NCBI RefSeq assembly: GCF_022605165.1
Contig: NC_063075.1
Coordinates: 744,001 to 808,000, forward strand
Origin: Purpureocillium takamizusanense
Taxonomy: Eukaryota; Ascomycota; Sordariomycetes; Hypocreales; Ophiocordycipitaceae
DNA: 64,000 bases
Direction: 5' to 3'
Position numbers and translations under genes: made by a program. This document shows, piece after piece, positions 46,011 to 57,221 of the stretch (the first letter of the stretch is position 1; the number at the start of each line of letters is the position of its first letter). The notes below the pieces were generated by a model. That model was not told the DNA's origin, did no database searches, and saw only the letters and a list, made by a program, of their open reading frames with translations.

Positions 46011-46300
46011 TAAGGAGTGTGTCTATATAGTCGTGTAGTCGTCAAAGGAGTGTCTAGTAATGATTATGCTGGTGGGTATCATGAAGGAGTGTCGATTATG
46101 TTATGTGGGGTTGGGGGGGTATCATCGCAAGGAGTGTCGCGTATTAAACGATTAATACATTAGGATCGATGTGTCGTCATCGCAAGGATCGTCGTCCGAG
46201 GTCAACTCGAAAAAAAGGAGCGTCGTTGCGGGCGAGCATGAGACAGGCTGAACTGTCAGAGTCGCCGCGGGATTTGTTTCAGCGAGTGTGTAAAGGAGTG
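46011..46300. repeat. degenerate dispersed repeat of AAGGAGTGTC
   Basis: Copies or near copies start at about 46012, 46045, 46084, 46129, 46184 (AAGGATCGTC), 46215 (AAGGAGCGTC) and 46293 (AAGGAGTG). Spacing is 30-80 bp. The DNA between copies is AT-richer and not conserved. It may be the transcribed 3' flank of the Zn2Cys6 gene (as GACACTCCTT) or a decayed minisatellite. Confidence 0.7.
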
Positions 46301-46459
46301 ATTACATGGCGACCGTCCGTCGTCAAGGCAGCGGCGCAAAAAGATATAGAGTCAAAAAAGGCCGATTAAACAAGGGGGGTAAACGGGGTTTGGCGTCGAA
46401 AGCAGGAAGCAGTCTTTTCGCTCGGTATCGCGTGGCCGAAGTAGCAGCAGCAACGCCAG

Positions 46460-46780
46460 TCAGTCGGCGCGGCGCTTGCCCTCGAGCCCGTGCGGCACGT
46501 CCGCAGGCGGGACCAGGGGAGTCTGGGTAAGGGGCGAGGCCGGGTGCAGGCCCGAGGACACCGAGGCTGTCTGGCGGTGGTGGTGCCTCGGGGCCGCAAA
46601 GTGCGGAGTGCTGCTCGAGGGCACTGGCGACTCGGGCAAGGGAAGCATGCCGAGCTGCTCAGGGTAGAGAAAAGGCGATGGAGCTGCGGACAGCGTGGCC
46701 GCAAAGGCGGCTGGGTCCTCCGAGGGCGGGTAGCTAGGCGGGGTGGTGGTGGTGGTGGTGGTGGTGGTGAGCGGCCTCAT
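46460..46780 (-). other. 106-codon open frame downstream of the Zn2Cys6 gene, doubtful
   Basis: It reads MRPLTTTTTT, then a Pro/Ser-rich sequence ending VPHGLEGKRRAD. It follows the stop of the transcription factor by about 115 bp on the same strand. I looked for a donor near the end of the upstream gene that would join it in frame and found no good one. It could be a missed last exon or chance; composition alone could produce it. Confidence 0.2.
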
Positions 46781-46894
46781 GATGCTGGACGAAAGGTGGT
46801 TCCTGGACGGTCAACGGTCAATCCGATTGTGTCTCTTCTCCTCGAGCGAGGTGGACCGAGCCGCGAGTGTAGCATGGGGCGCCATCAAGTGTGC

Positions 46895-47255
46895 CTAGAT
46901 CCACACGGGCTGGTGGGGAGGGACGAACCCGACGCCGTAGCTGCGATGTGCCTCGCCAAGCATGGCCGGCTGATGGCCGTGATCGTAGGAGGCGGCACCG
47001 GCCAGGTCGAAGGCAGACGAGTAGTCCTCCGAGTCGCTGTAGGCGACGGACCCTTCAAAGGTGGACGAGGCCGGGCTGTAGGCGCCGTGGTACGAGGGCG
47101 ACGGGATCCCGAGGTACTGCTGGTTTGAGAAGGGAGACGACAGCATGAGCGGGCTGACCGAGGGTGGCTGGGCCTGGCCCGGGATGGAGGCGCTGTTGAG
47201 GATGGGCATCTCTTCGGCGCTGTAGCTGAAGGAGACGTTGCCGTAGGGCATGTAG

Positions 47256-47288
<33 letters not shown>

Positions 47289-49208
47289 GCGGCCGAGTGA
47301 GGCGGTGCGAGGCCCAGGCCGCGCGCCGTCGGGAAATTGGGCGGGTTGAACTGCGGGAAGGACGGCGTCCTCTCCGGATGGATCCAGCCCATGCGAGAGC
47401 GAAACTCGCCGACGGTGTCGATGGGGAACTCCATGAGGGTCAGGGGCGTCTGCTGCTGGGTGCCGTCGGCGGTGTGATGGCCGGCCACGCTGTACGACAT
47501 GAGGCGGCGGGCGATCTCCTCGACGGGCGAGATGGACAGGCTGCCAAAGTAGGCGGCGCCGATCTCAGGGAACAGGCGCTCCATGAGGATAGCGACAGTG
47601 TACAGGTGGGCAATGATGACGAGCGAGTTGGGCGAGCCGTGGTAGTTTTGCAGGTAGCCGACGGGCATCCAGAAGAGCCAGGTGCGCAGCGGCTGGAGGC
47701 GCTCGTACTGGCCGGCGATGGAGAGCGTAGGGCTGATCTTGCGGGCGCCCTTGAGGAAGCCGATGAGGTGCTGGACCTGCGTCGTCTCCTCCTTGTTGCG
47801 CTTGAGGTGAGCCTCGACCTTTTGCACCTGCTCCAGGGTCCGCTGATAGGCGGCGAGATCCTCATCCCGGGGCTGGCTGGGCCGGTGGTCCGGAGCTGGC
47901 GAGGGCGGCGCCGTGGGGAACGTGCTGCTCTCGGCGATGAAGTCGCCGAACAGCGACTCGTGCTTCCAGGCGTCCATGGCGTCGATGACGGTCGACGTGC
48001 CCTGCATGAGCTGGGTCCAGCTGCGCCTGTGTGCGTGTTGCGGTTAGCCGGCGTTGGTTCCGTTTCACTCCTCATCATGCCGCCGCCGCCGCCGCCGCCG
48101 CTGTGGCACATGCGTACGCGCGTGCGTGCAAGGCAGGGGAGGCAACGAGGGAGTCGCAACGGCACGCTGCAGGAAACTATCGGCTTACCAGTCTGTGGCC
48201 TGCCACGAGAGCACAAGGGACGCGGCCAGAATGGCGTCCGACGTCTCGCGCGAGAAGGAGTTGATGGCCTCGTGCAGGCCGCTCAGGGCGATGCCACGGT
48301 GCTCGAAGGCCATGCTGCCGACCAGGGGACAGTCGGTGAGGAAGGCGATGTGCATGGCCGAGAAGGCGAGCAGAGCGTGCATGACGTAGGGCGTGGTCGC
48401 TCCGATGCGCAGCAGACTGTGAGCAGCAGTGTCAGCAGATCATGGTCAGTGGGTGACTAGATGGGCAGGGCAAGGCAGGGCAGGGCAGGGCAGGGCAGGG
48501 CACGACGCGGCACGGCACGGCACGAGGCACGAGCAAGAGCACGAGCACGACCGTCGCACGGGGAACAAGGCAACGAGGACGAGTACCACGTACGTCGGGA
48601 TGTGGCGGGTCCACAGAGTAAAGTTGTTGGCGTCGATGGAGGCGAGCTGATGGTACAGGCTGGCGACGTGGTAGATGAGGCGGAGGTCCTCGACCGGGTA
48701 CATGTGCGGCATGGGGGCCGGGTAGACGCCGAGCGACGGGAAGGGGAAGACGCCGGTTGCCTGCCACTCGCCAATGGCCGCCTCGATCTGCGGCGTCCAC
48801 ATGAGGTCGGGCTTGTCCGGCGTCGTGGAGCGCTCGGCGTCAGGCACCTGTACGTCGTTGTACGGGCAGCGGATCTTGTGCTTGGTGCAGTTGCGGCTGC
48901 GAGCGGTCAGCACCGACGCCTGTTACCACCGACTGGCGCGGACAGAGACAAGAGACTCACCATTGCGGGAAGTTTTCGTCGCAGCGGATGTGACGACGCT
49001 TGCTGTGGACGAGAACACGGGGGGTTAGACTCCAAGCAAGACTCAGGAGCTGCGGGCGGGTTCTCTCTCCCAGCAACGACGTACCAGGTTTCACAGCCCT
49101 TGCGGGACTTGGTGTGACTGTCACCACTGGTCAGCGGAATCCCAGGACTGTCGGGGGAGTGAGGGGAACAAACCTGCGGCGAGGGGGACCACCACCGGGA
49201 CCGGCCAT
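46895..49208 (-). CDS. Zn(II)2Cys6 transcription factor, sterol-uptake-regulator (Upc2) type, 590 aa
   Basis: Six exons: 49208-49174, 49117-49085, 49002-48961, 48896-48594, 48416-48189 and 48026-46895. All introns are GT-AG and the joined frame is 591 codons. The zinc cluster GCETCKRRHIRC / DENFPQCRNCTKHKIRC has the Cys pattern CX2CX6CX6CX2CX6C, preceded by a basic RRSHTKSRKG. Three introns fall in or beside it, leaving 33- and 42-nt exons. The middle region (residues ~135-420) is the helical fungal regulatory domain (YVMHALLAFSAMHIAFL, FRSRMGW). A Gln9 run and a Pro/Ser-rich activation-like tail follow, ending PPHQPVWI. Proteins of this layout regulate sterol uptake or secondary metabolism; the target here is unknown. 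No partner cluster is adjacent. Confidence 0.92.
48463..48502. repeat. GGGCA pentanucleotide repeat within intron 4 of the Zn2Cys6 gene
   Basis: About eight units, one imperfect. It lies inside the intron between exon 4 (ends 48594) and exon 5 (starts 48416), which at 177 nt is long for this gene; repeat expansion could explain that. Confidence 0.85.
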
Positions 49209-49913
49209 GTTGTGAAATAGAATCGAAAAAAAAAAAAGAGGTTGGAGAATGGGAAAGTGAAGTGAAAAGGCGCCTGCAAGGTCGAGTCAGCACACGAACG
49301 GCAGCCTCTCCGAGACACGGAAGAAAAAGGACAATGAGGACGCACGGAAGAACACAATCACACAGCAGCAAGCAGTGTGATGAGGTAGCGAACGTAGGGC
49401 TGTCGAATACTGGAGACGGCTACGGTTGTCTAGATTGGAGCGGCTTCGAACACGGCTGCTTACTCGAGACTCGGACGTGTCGATATATGGCGCCTCTTGA
49501 TTCTTTGGACTAAGCCTCCCAGGGCATCCGGAAAGTGGTTTTTGGATTGCTGGGGTTTGCCTTTTTTGTGGGTTTTCTTCTTCTTCTTCTCCTCCTTCTT
49601 GGTTGTGAAAAGCGAGCGTGGTGGTTGCGAACAACAGGTTACAGCACGAGCCGGACAGACATGGGGGTGTCGTCGGTCACGAAGCTTGAAGACGGGCGTC
49701 GAGTTGGCGTGATAGAGTGGAAGCTTATGGGCGGTCCCTCGGGCGTTTCCTCAACCAGCCTGTTCGGGTTGTTCCTGCTTTGACTATCTTGATCCGTCCA
49801 AAACGAGGATTGCGAAATTCGGCGTTGCGTTGCGTTGATGGATGGGCGAGACGGTAGGCGAAGGGTGTATGTGGCGAGGAGACGGGGAGTCGGGCGGGTG
49901 AGGGGCGCGAGGC

Positions 49914-49936
49914 AACACACACACACACACACACAC
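49914..49936. repeat. (AC)n microsatellite
   Basis: Uninterrupted AC dinucleotides upstream of the Zn2Cys6 gene. Confidence 0.9.
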
Positions 49937-52900
49937 AGAGGACACCGTTAAGCGAATGACAGGAGTCAACGAGGACTTCCTAAGAGCGAGAGTGAGGATG
50001 GGGAGAGCGAGCGTCCGAGAGCACGTCGAGACGGATGTGTGGTTGCTGGATACTGATGGGCCGGGGTGGAGGAAAGGTTGGGCTGGGGGGGACGGAGAAC
50101 GTTAAATACACACGACGAAGAGCAGCAGCACTGCCCAGCCGGCGTGGGTGGGTGGGAGGGGACGGAGGGATGGCGGGCTGGGGAGAGGGTGTGTCGCTTG
50201 AGTTGAGAGCATCGGTCGGTCGGGTCGGGGGTGTGAGCGAGAGCGTGCGCGTGGTGCGTGTGTATGCGTGTGTGTGGGAGCGCGTGAGCCATCGAGCGGG
50301 CGGGCGGGCGGGCGGGACCCTCGTCCGTCAGGTTGACAACACCAGCCAGGGTGAGGGTGACTGAGAAGAGGGGGGGGCGGACAAAAAAGCAGGGCCCGAC
50401 AACACAGTCACGGTGCTGTGCAGCAGTGCAGTCATCCATTGGAAGTGCTGTGCAGCGGGTGTTGCGCTGCGCTCTGGGCTCCAGCTGTAGGTACCTTAGT
50501 GCACTGCACACTGCACCCCGCCCGGCGCAACGCACAGTCCGTCCGGGACCCAGCCGGCACGGGAAGCGCAGCACCGCACAGCGCAGAGAACTGCCCGCCG
50601 AGTCGGCTCCGGGCGGGTCAGTCGTGGAGCCCGCAGGGCCAGCTGGCTGGATAGCCGCGCTGTCACCATGGGGCAAGCAGGCAGGCAGTAACTAATAACT
50701 GGACTGACTGAGCAAAGTGAGTATGTAACAAGTCAAGTAAGTGACTGGACCGAGCGAAGGCGAGCCCAACCTGGGGCGGCAGCCAGCCAGCACAAGCACA
50801 GGCAGGTTGGTTAGCATCGAGGTTGGGTCCGCCCGTCGGCCTGAGCACGCCCTCGAGCACCCACAGCAACGGCGGAGAACCCAGGCGAGGTGAGCCAGGT
50901 GGGCTCCGCGGGCGGGGGATGGGATAAGGTACGTACAGGCATCCTTTGCACCCTAGCGAGACGGCGCCCGGACGGGCAATCAGGGATGGTGGATGGTGGT
51001 GATGGAGCAGACGAGGTGGATTGCGATGGGATGCGAACGGGGGGGGGGGGGGGCTCGATGGGCAGTGGGCTGCCTGCTCTAACTCTGGTACTGCAGCACC
51101 TTAGGTAGGTACCAGCGACGCAGTGGAGGTCACCGCCCCGTGTTGTCAGTGGAGCGCCCCCCCGTGCGCAGTGCGCAGCGCCGTGCGGGCGCTGCGCTGC
51201 ACCGCACCGCACCGCGCTTATTAGGGAACCCAATCCAATGCAATGCACTCCAGGGAGCGAGCAGGCCCAGTGGAGTGCGGGCGACTCCACCACCTAGGGC
51301 TGTGCCTGAAGGTTCGCGCTTTTGCGGCCAGATGGAGGCGGGAGCCCGGTTGCCGCGGTTGCCGCTAACGCTTTTGGAGGCCGGCGGCCAGCAAAAGCAT
51401 CAGGAGGAGCATGAGTAGACAGACCAAGAGCCCCGTTGAGGCTGGGGGGGCGTGTCTTGTCGTGTCGTGTCGTGTCGTGTCTTGAGACGAACTTCGACAC
51501 GTACTGGCGGACAGAGCAAGGCAGCGGGCGACCTGGGGAATCCGGTGCGCGGGCTGGGGCTCCGACGACGACGACAGAAAGGTCGACCGTATGCGCGGCG
51601 AGGGCGAAGGCATGAGATGAGGGTCAGCGACGACAGCCGGACAAGACCCTCATCGACATCCGCAGCAGTCTGTCTCCGGCCGGCAACTGGCGGACGTGGC
51701 TCTCGGATGCAGACAAAAGCTTGACGCCAGACACATGATGCCTTCAGCCAACATCACCTCACCTCCTCCCCTGCCGTCCGCCACCATCGGTGAGTGGTGA
51801 GCGTGGCGGCCGTGACCTCTCTCTGCCCTAGCTCGCCTGACCTCACCTTCCTGGCCGGCCAGCCAGGCTTGCCTTGCCAGCCTTTCCAGTGTGCTGCCCA
51901 GCCATGCCATTGCCAGGCCATGCCGTGCCAGAATGCGATGCCATGCCGCGCCTGTGTGCGTGGTGGTGCGCTGGTTCGAGCCGAGGGACGGACTGATGTG
52001 GTGCGGCGCAGGGGACCCCCCCCCCCCTTCAGAGGGGCGTGCGGATACGTCCAGTGGTGTGGGTGGTGTGTGCCTCCTCTGCCTCTGGGGCCATGACGCA
52101 CATGGTTCGACCAAGCAAGAGACCAGGGTCCCCGGTCGGCCACTCACGGCCTGTGGTAAAAATAACAGGTCGGCCACCTGGTCGTGAGAAAGTCTGAATC
52201 TGTGAGTGGTTGGTCCCCTGCTGCGGTTGCTGCTGCTCCTGGGCGCGGCCGTGGTGGGGAGGAGGAGGCGAAAACGCGACACACACAACTCCTCCTCCTC
52301 CTCCTCCTCTTCCTCTTCCTCTTCTCTGTTGCTTGTCTCGTCCCACAAATGAGTGAGCTTGACGCCCACCGCGTCTGGCTGAGCCTATTCGCCGCCCGTC
52401 GGGTCAAGCCAGCCCGAAACAGAGCCGACTCGCCGCGACATCATGACCGACTGATGCGTATCGATATTCTTGTCATGTCGGTTACTTCCCACAACGGACC
52501 CTGCCTTCTCGCTGTTGGTCATCATCGTCTTGTCCACTCGCGGCACCGCCCTCGGAGCAGTCCCGGCGGCGGCTGGACTGACTCGGCGGCTTTCTGACAG
52601 CAGCAACAGCAGCAGCCGCCGCCTCCGCCTCCGCCAGCGCAGCACAGCCCAGCCCTGTGCGTGTGGGTGTGCGTGCGTGCGTGCGTGTGTTGCGAAGCTT
52701 GTTGCTCTGCTTTCCGTTGCGACGCTCTGGCCTGCTCTGTTCTGTGTGCTGTGCCATTGTTATTTGCTCGTCACCGTTACCTCGAAGTCACCAAACGACA
52801 CGGACTTTCAAGACCCCCCCCCTCCTTCAACAGGCGGCGTCCTCGCCAGCGGCCCAGTCGTGCCACGGCAGCCCGGTAGAGTAGAGTGCCGAACCAAACC

Positions 52901-55900
52901 ACAGATCTGTAGTAGATTGCCCACTCCTCGTGGAACCGCTGCCGACCAGCCCGGGACGCGGGCAAGAATAAGTTACCCAGCTGCCGGACCGTCATCCTGC
53001 CCTACTGCCTCACCTTATTCCCGATAAGGGCTCATCTTACCTCCCGTCAGACCACGGGTCGAGCCCCCCAGCCAACCATGTTGACGAGGCGTGTCGTGGA
53101 CTCTCTGGCTCCCTTTTTCCGCATCGTAGGTTCACCCGGGTATTGGCCGGTGGACCCTCACGCTCGTCGGCGCCTGTTGCAGCTGGCGATGGCAAAACGG
53201 TCGTGGATGCCCACTGCTGCGAAAGAAAACGGAGCCGTCGCCAGCCAAGAAGCCAAGCCGGACCTCTTCCCGTCCCAGGGTCCCATCGAGCCCGCACGCC
53301 CGTCTGTCTGCCCGCCAAGTACGTACGAACGGCCATGTCGCTGGACCGCGGGCACCCGAAAACAAATCTTTCTCCCTCACCCTCGCATCTTCATGGGCGA
53401 GCGCCGCTTGCTGACCAGGCCGTGGGGGATCCAAGACCCAAGCAAGACCCGCTCCGAGGCGTCGGCCAATACCAAAACGTACCAGCCTCTTGAGCTAGGC
53501 GCGGTAGCTTCGGTCGCCTTTCTCGAATCAACAGGGGCGGGCGGCCAAAACCATGACGGCGGTGCGCTTTGTCGCCAGCCCTGCATGGCAATTCTGCCAA
53601 TGCGACATTTGTCACCATCGTCTTTTTGGGGCCCGTCTCCACGACCTGACGTGCTAACCCCGGGCAGGCCCTCGGCCAAACGCCCCCAAAAAGACCGTCA
53701 AGTCACTTTTGCCTTGGTGGTTCATTGATGCTCCCCCACCGCCGCCGCCCTCCCCATCGTCCCTGCACGTCGTACCCGCCCGTCGTCTTGGCTGACGACT
53801 ATGCTGGGTCTGCTGGTGTGTATTCATTGCTCCCTTGCCGTCCGCTTAACAAGTACCCGTCCAAGCGAGTAGGTAGTTATAGGCCTCGGCTTCTTCGGGT
53901 TGGTCTTCGCGCTCCGTTCGTCTTCTTGATCGCCAGAGCTAGTGTTTTGCGTCCGCGAGCTCCTTGGCGTTTTCTCTCCGGCGCGTCCCTGTTCTTTCGC
54001 CGTCCACTGCTCGCCGGGCGTGATTCAGTATGTAAGCCCCCCCCCCCTCTCCTCTTTGGCCGCCGCCGCACGATGCAGTACGTAGACTCCCACTCTCGGG
54101 CCCCAGCTTTGCGCTCCTCCTCACACGAGGCCCCTGCGCTGGGGGCCGACCACACTGACGTATTTCGCGACCAGCAGTTTACGGGCGTGTCGCTGCCTAT
54201 GGGCATGTTCTGCTTCTGGCTCAGCCCCAATCATTCGTGTTTGCAGCAGTGGCCTGCCGTGGCCGCATGACCCTGCCGGCCGCATCCTGCCCAGCTCACG
54301 TTTCAGCTTCGTCAACCAGCGCGGTGATTTCCCTGTCAAAGTCTCGGTGCCTGAATGCCAGCTGTCGGCTGGCTTGGTCAGTCGCCCCCCAATCAGCTTG
54401 CGTATCTGCACCTGGTCACCTCGCGGTTCATGGCTGGCTCCTCTTCTCCGCCCTCCCTGCCGTGCCTGCTCCGCCATCTTGGCACGAGTCGGGCTTCAGC
54501 ACTAGGAATAGCCAAACAGCATGTCGAACGGCATCAGTAGGAACCAAGAGCTGCGCACCGAGCGTGTCCACCTCAACTTGAACCCTGAATCGACCGGGCC
54601 GGGCCCTCGCCAGGGACCGTACATTGCCCCGTGATACCACCCAGACGGAACATGACGATGTCTTGCTGCGGCTGCCGTCGCTTGCTTGCCCCTCCAAGGG
54701 TGCCCCAGGGTCCGTTGGCCCTCCCTTGCGGACAGCACTGGTCTTCGGGACCATGAGGTCATGGGTCGAATCTAGTGGCCTGAAGAGCTTTGATCAATTC
54801 GGAAACGTTGACAATGTTCTTTGTGGGAATGTAGCCCAAAACATGCCACGATATCACCGCTATCGTCAGTCATCAAGATCGACCCACTGCCCCAAGTCTC
54901 TCAATGTCGCTGGCCACGGCGCCTGTTTTGGGGCATGAAAGCAGCAGCTCTGCCTCTCAGGCCCATGGTCCCTGCACCCGCTGCCAGCATCACCCCGGTC
55001 CTACCAGGGCCCCATGTGCAAGGGCGAGATCTGATGCACCGAGCATTACCGCTTCCTGTCTGGTGGGGATTGAGATTCTCGTGTCCATAATTGGCAGCCA
55101 TGCATGATCCGCTACCCGCACGCTTTGCCCCTTCCCGTGCCGGCTCGTTCCTGAAAGCAAGCAAGACACGGCATCGCGGGCATTTGCTCCATCACGTTGG
55201 AAGCACGCGAAATATCTCCTCCAGCGGTGTCGCCCGCCCCGTTGCCGAGTCCACCTACCTAGCCCTACGAGATGGAACCCTAGAATCTCAGGGTCTATTT
55301 GGTGACTTGGAGACTACGGAGTCCATACCGAGACCCAGGCACCAATGACCAAGCCGGCTAGACTTGCGCGCTCCGTGGCATTGTGGGTAGCAAGATTGCC
55401 TCTTTTGGCCTGACGGCTAATCGTACGGCTATCGTCGACGCCCCCACGGATCAGGACGTCGCCTGGTGCAGCTGCGGGCGATCAGTCACTACGGTCTCAG
55501 GACGCAGTTTTCTTCTTCGCCAATTGTCCAATTCCATCACAAGAACCCGAGCCTGCGTCAGGGCTTGTGTCATATTGGAGTCGCGCGTGGCGGGCTGGAG
55601 GTGAAGGGCAATGCGCGTCGACGGTGAAGTCGAGCAATACCTCAACCTGGCGACTGGCGGTCAAAGGTGTCTCTCGTCGGGCCTGAGCTTAGGCCTTGCA
55701 TCCGTGAAGAAATGCGGCACGCTGTCGAATGGAACTTGTAGTCTTGCCTCGCCGCCAGTCAGACCTGTCGTCGGCCGCAACCTCCGCACCCAACCGGGCG
55801 CATCCGGTGAGACCCGGGCTCCCGGGGGCATGCTGGCAACTGAGCAGCCACAAACCATTGGCGGCAAAAGAAGCAGGACGGTTTGCAGGCCATTCTCGTT

Positions 55901-57185
55901 CTGGACTAGCACGCTGCTATTCCTGCTCCTTTCTCCAAGGCTTTGGGCGACCCTGATGATGCTATATGCGCTTGTACAGTACTTGCTCATCGTGCTCGAC
56001 GACCACTCGGACTTTGAAAGAATACCCCTCCTCGCCATCGCTAGAGACGACCAAATGCCGCGCAGAGGCCGCTGCTGTCACATCGCCGGGCTGGCGGAAT
56101 GACGTCGACTGGCACGGGTGCGTGCTTGCTGCCCGCGAGCTAGTGATAAGCTTCCAGGCCGTCTCAGCCCTGCTGTGGCGGTGCATGGCGGCCAAATACA
56201 ACGTTTCATGCTTATTAGGGCGCACTGACCATCGGCTGTTGGCAGATCCTTTTGTCTTGGAGCGGGTCCTGGGCAGATCCCGTTGGCCAGCCGGCTCCCA
56301 GTCGCGGAGAAGCACGATGGGATTGAGAATTTGGGGCATCATCGCCGGGGAGCAGATGGTCTCGTGCATATGTGACCCGACAGACACAACGAGGACCGGC
56401 CTTCACCTCCCCTACTGTGGAGTACGTGGCTTGGCCGGACGGTGGCGAGTCGGAACTCGCAAAGGACCCTGAAAGTCGTGAGCCAGCACAGGCGGATACC
56501 GACTTTTCTTTTTCTTTTTTTCTTTTCCACCCGTTCATTCGTTTTGCTCGGATTTGTTTCTTCTCTCACCGGAGAGGCCGGCCAAGGCATTTCGGTGAGA
56601 CTCGGTCGAAATGTCCAACCAGTCGAAGAGAGCAGCCACCGGAGTGAACCGACGAACTATGTGCACCCGTCTTGATGAATGACCTGATGCATCTGGGCGC
56701 TGTCGGTTTGCATAGAGTGTGGTGTGAACTCGAGCACAGGCGTCACCCGCACTGTGCCGCCGGCTGCACTCGCAGGATTCCAGACCCTCCACAGAAGCGG
56801 TGAGCTCATCGTGCAGCCCGCGGTCGTCAGCGAACAGTACAATAGCACACCATGGCCAAGCCGCGCGGGGGTGGATGGTGTTGCTCGGTTGAGGACATGG
56901 GTGCCGTGTTGGCTGCCAGGCCATTCCGCTGTTACTACTCGATAATAAAAGTAATTGCCGTGCTGGGTAAACGTCCCGGCAATGAGCGCTCTTGGCTCCG
57001 ACCGCCGTCAACAAGCATCTCATCTTGTGTATATTATCGGACTCGAGAGTGTGCTTGCTGGTCGTGTCGCCCGCTTAGCACAGTCGTCGTGATCGGCCGG
57101 CGTTGGGCCGAGCGGATCGGCATGTTGAGCAATTGGCCATCCGAGCAATGTGCTGTGTCGGGCAACCGCGTTGCGATCCCCAGTT

Positions 57186-57221
57186 TGCCCTGCCCTGCCC
57201 TGCCCTGCCCTGCCCTGCCCT
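57186..57221. repeat. TGCCC pentanucleotide repeat
   Basis: About seven perfect units, the same pentamer family as at 44501-44520 and 48463-48502. Confidence 0.9.

Larger units (their letters stand above)
41553..46894. other. 5.3-kb intergenic region with purine/pyrimidine tracts
   Basis: The left end is promoter of the secreted-peptide gene. The right end is 3' flank of the Zn2Cys6 gene. I find no supportable gene. It holds a purine-rich tract (about 43480-43660), then a pyrimidine-rich tract (about 43690-44070), a CTGCC pentamer repeat and a degenerate AAGGAGTGTC repeat. Confidence 0.5.

Noticed and set aside
47255..48460. 401-codon plus-strand frame opposite the Zn2Cys6 gene
   Set aside because: It crosses introns and exons of the well-supported minus-strand gene; it is a GC-rich shadow, beginning in antisense of the Gln run.
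53078..53728. 216-codon plus-strand frame
   Set aside because: There is no recognisable motif, signal peptide or splice context, and overlapping frames on both strands are equally open.
55962..56387. 141-codon minus-strand frame ending VVVEHDEQVLYKRI
   Set aside because: The end looks protein-like but it has no domain or supported neighbouring exon, and the opposite strand is equally open.
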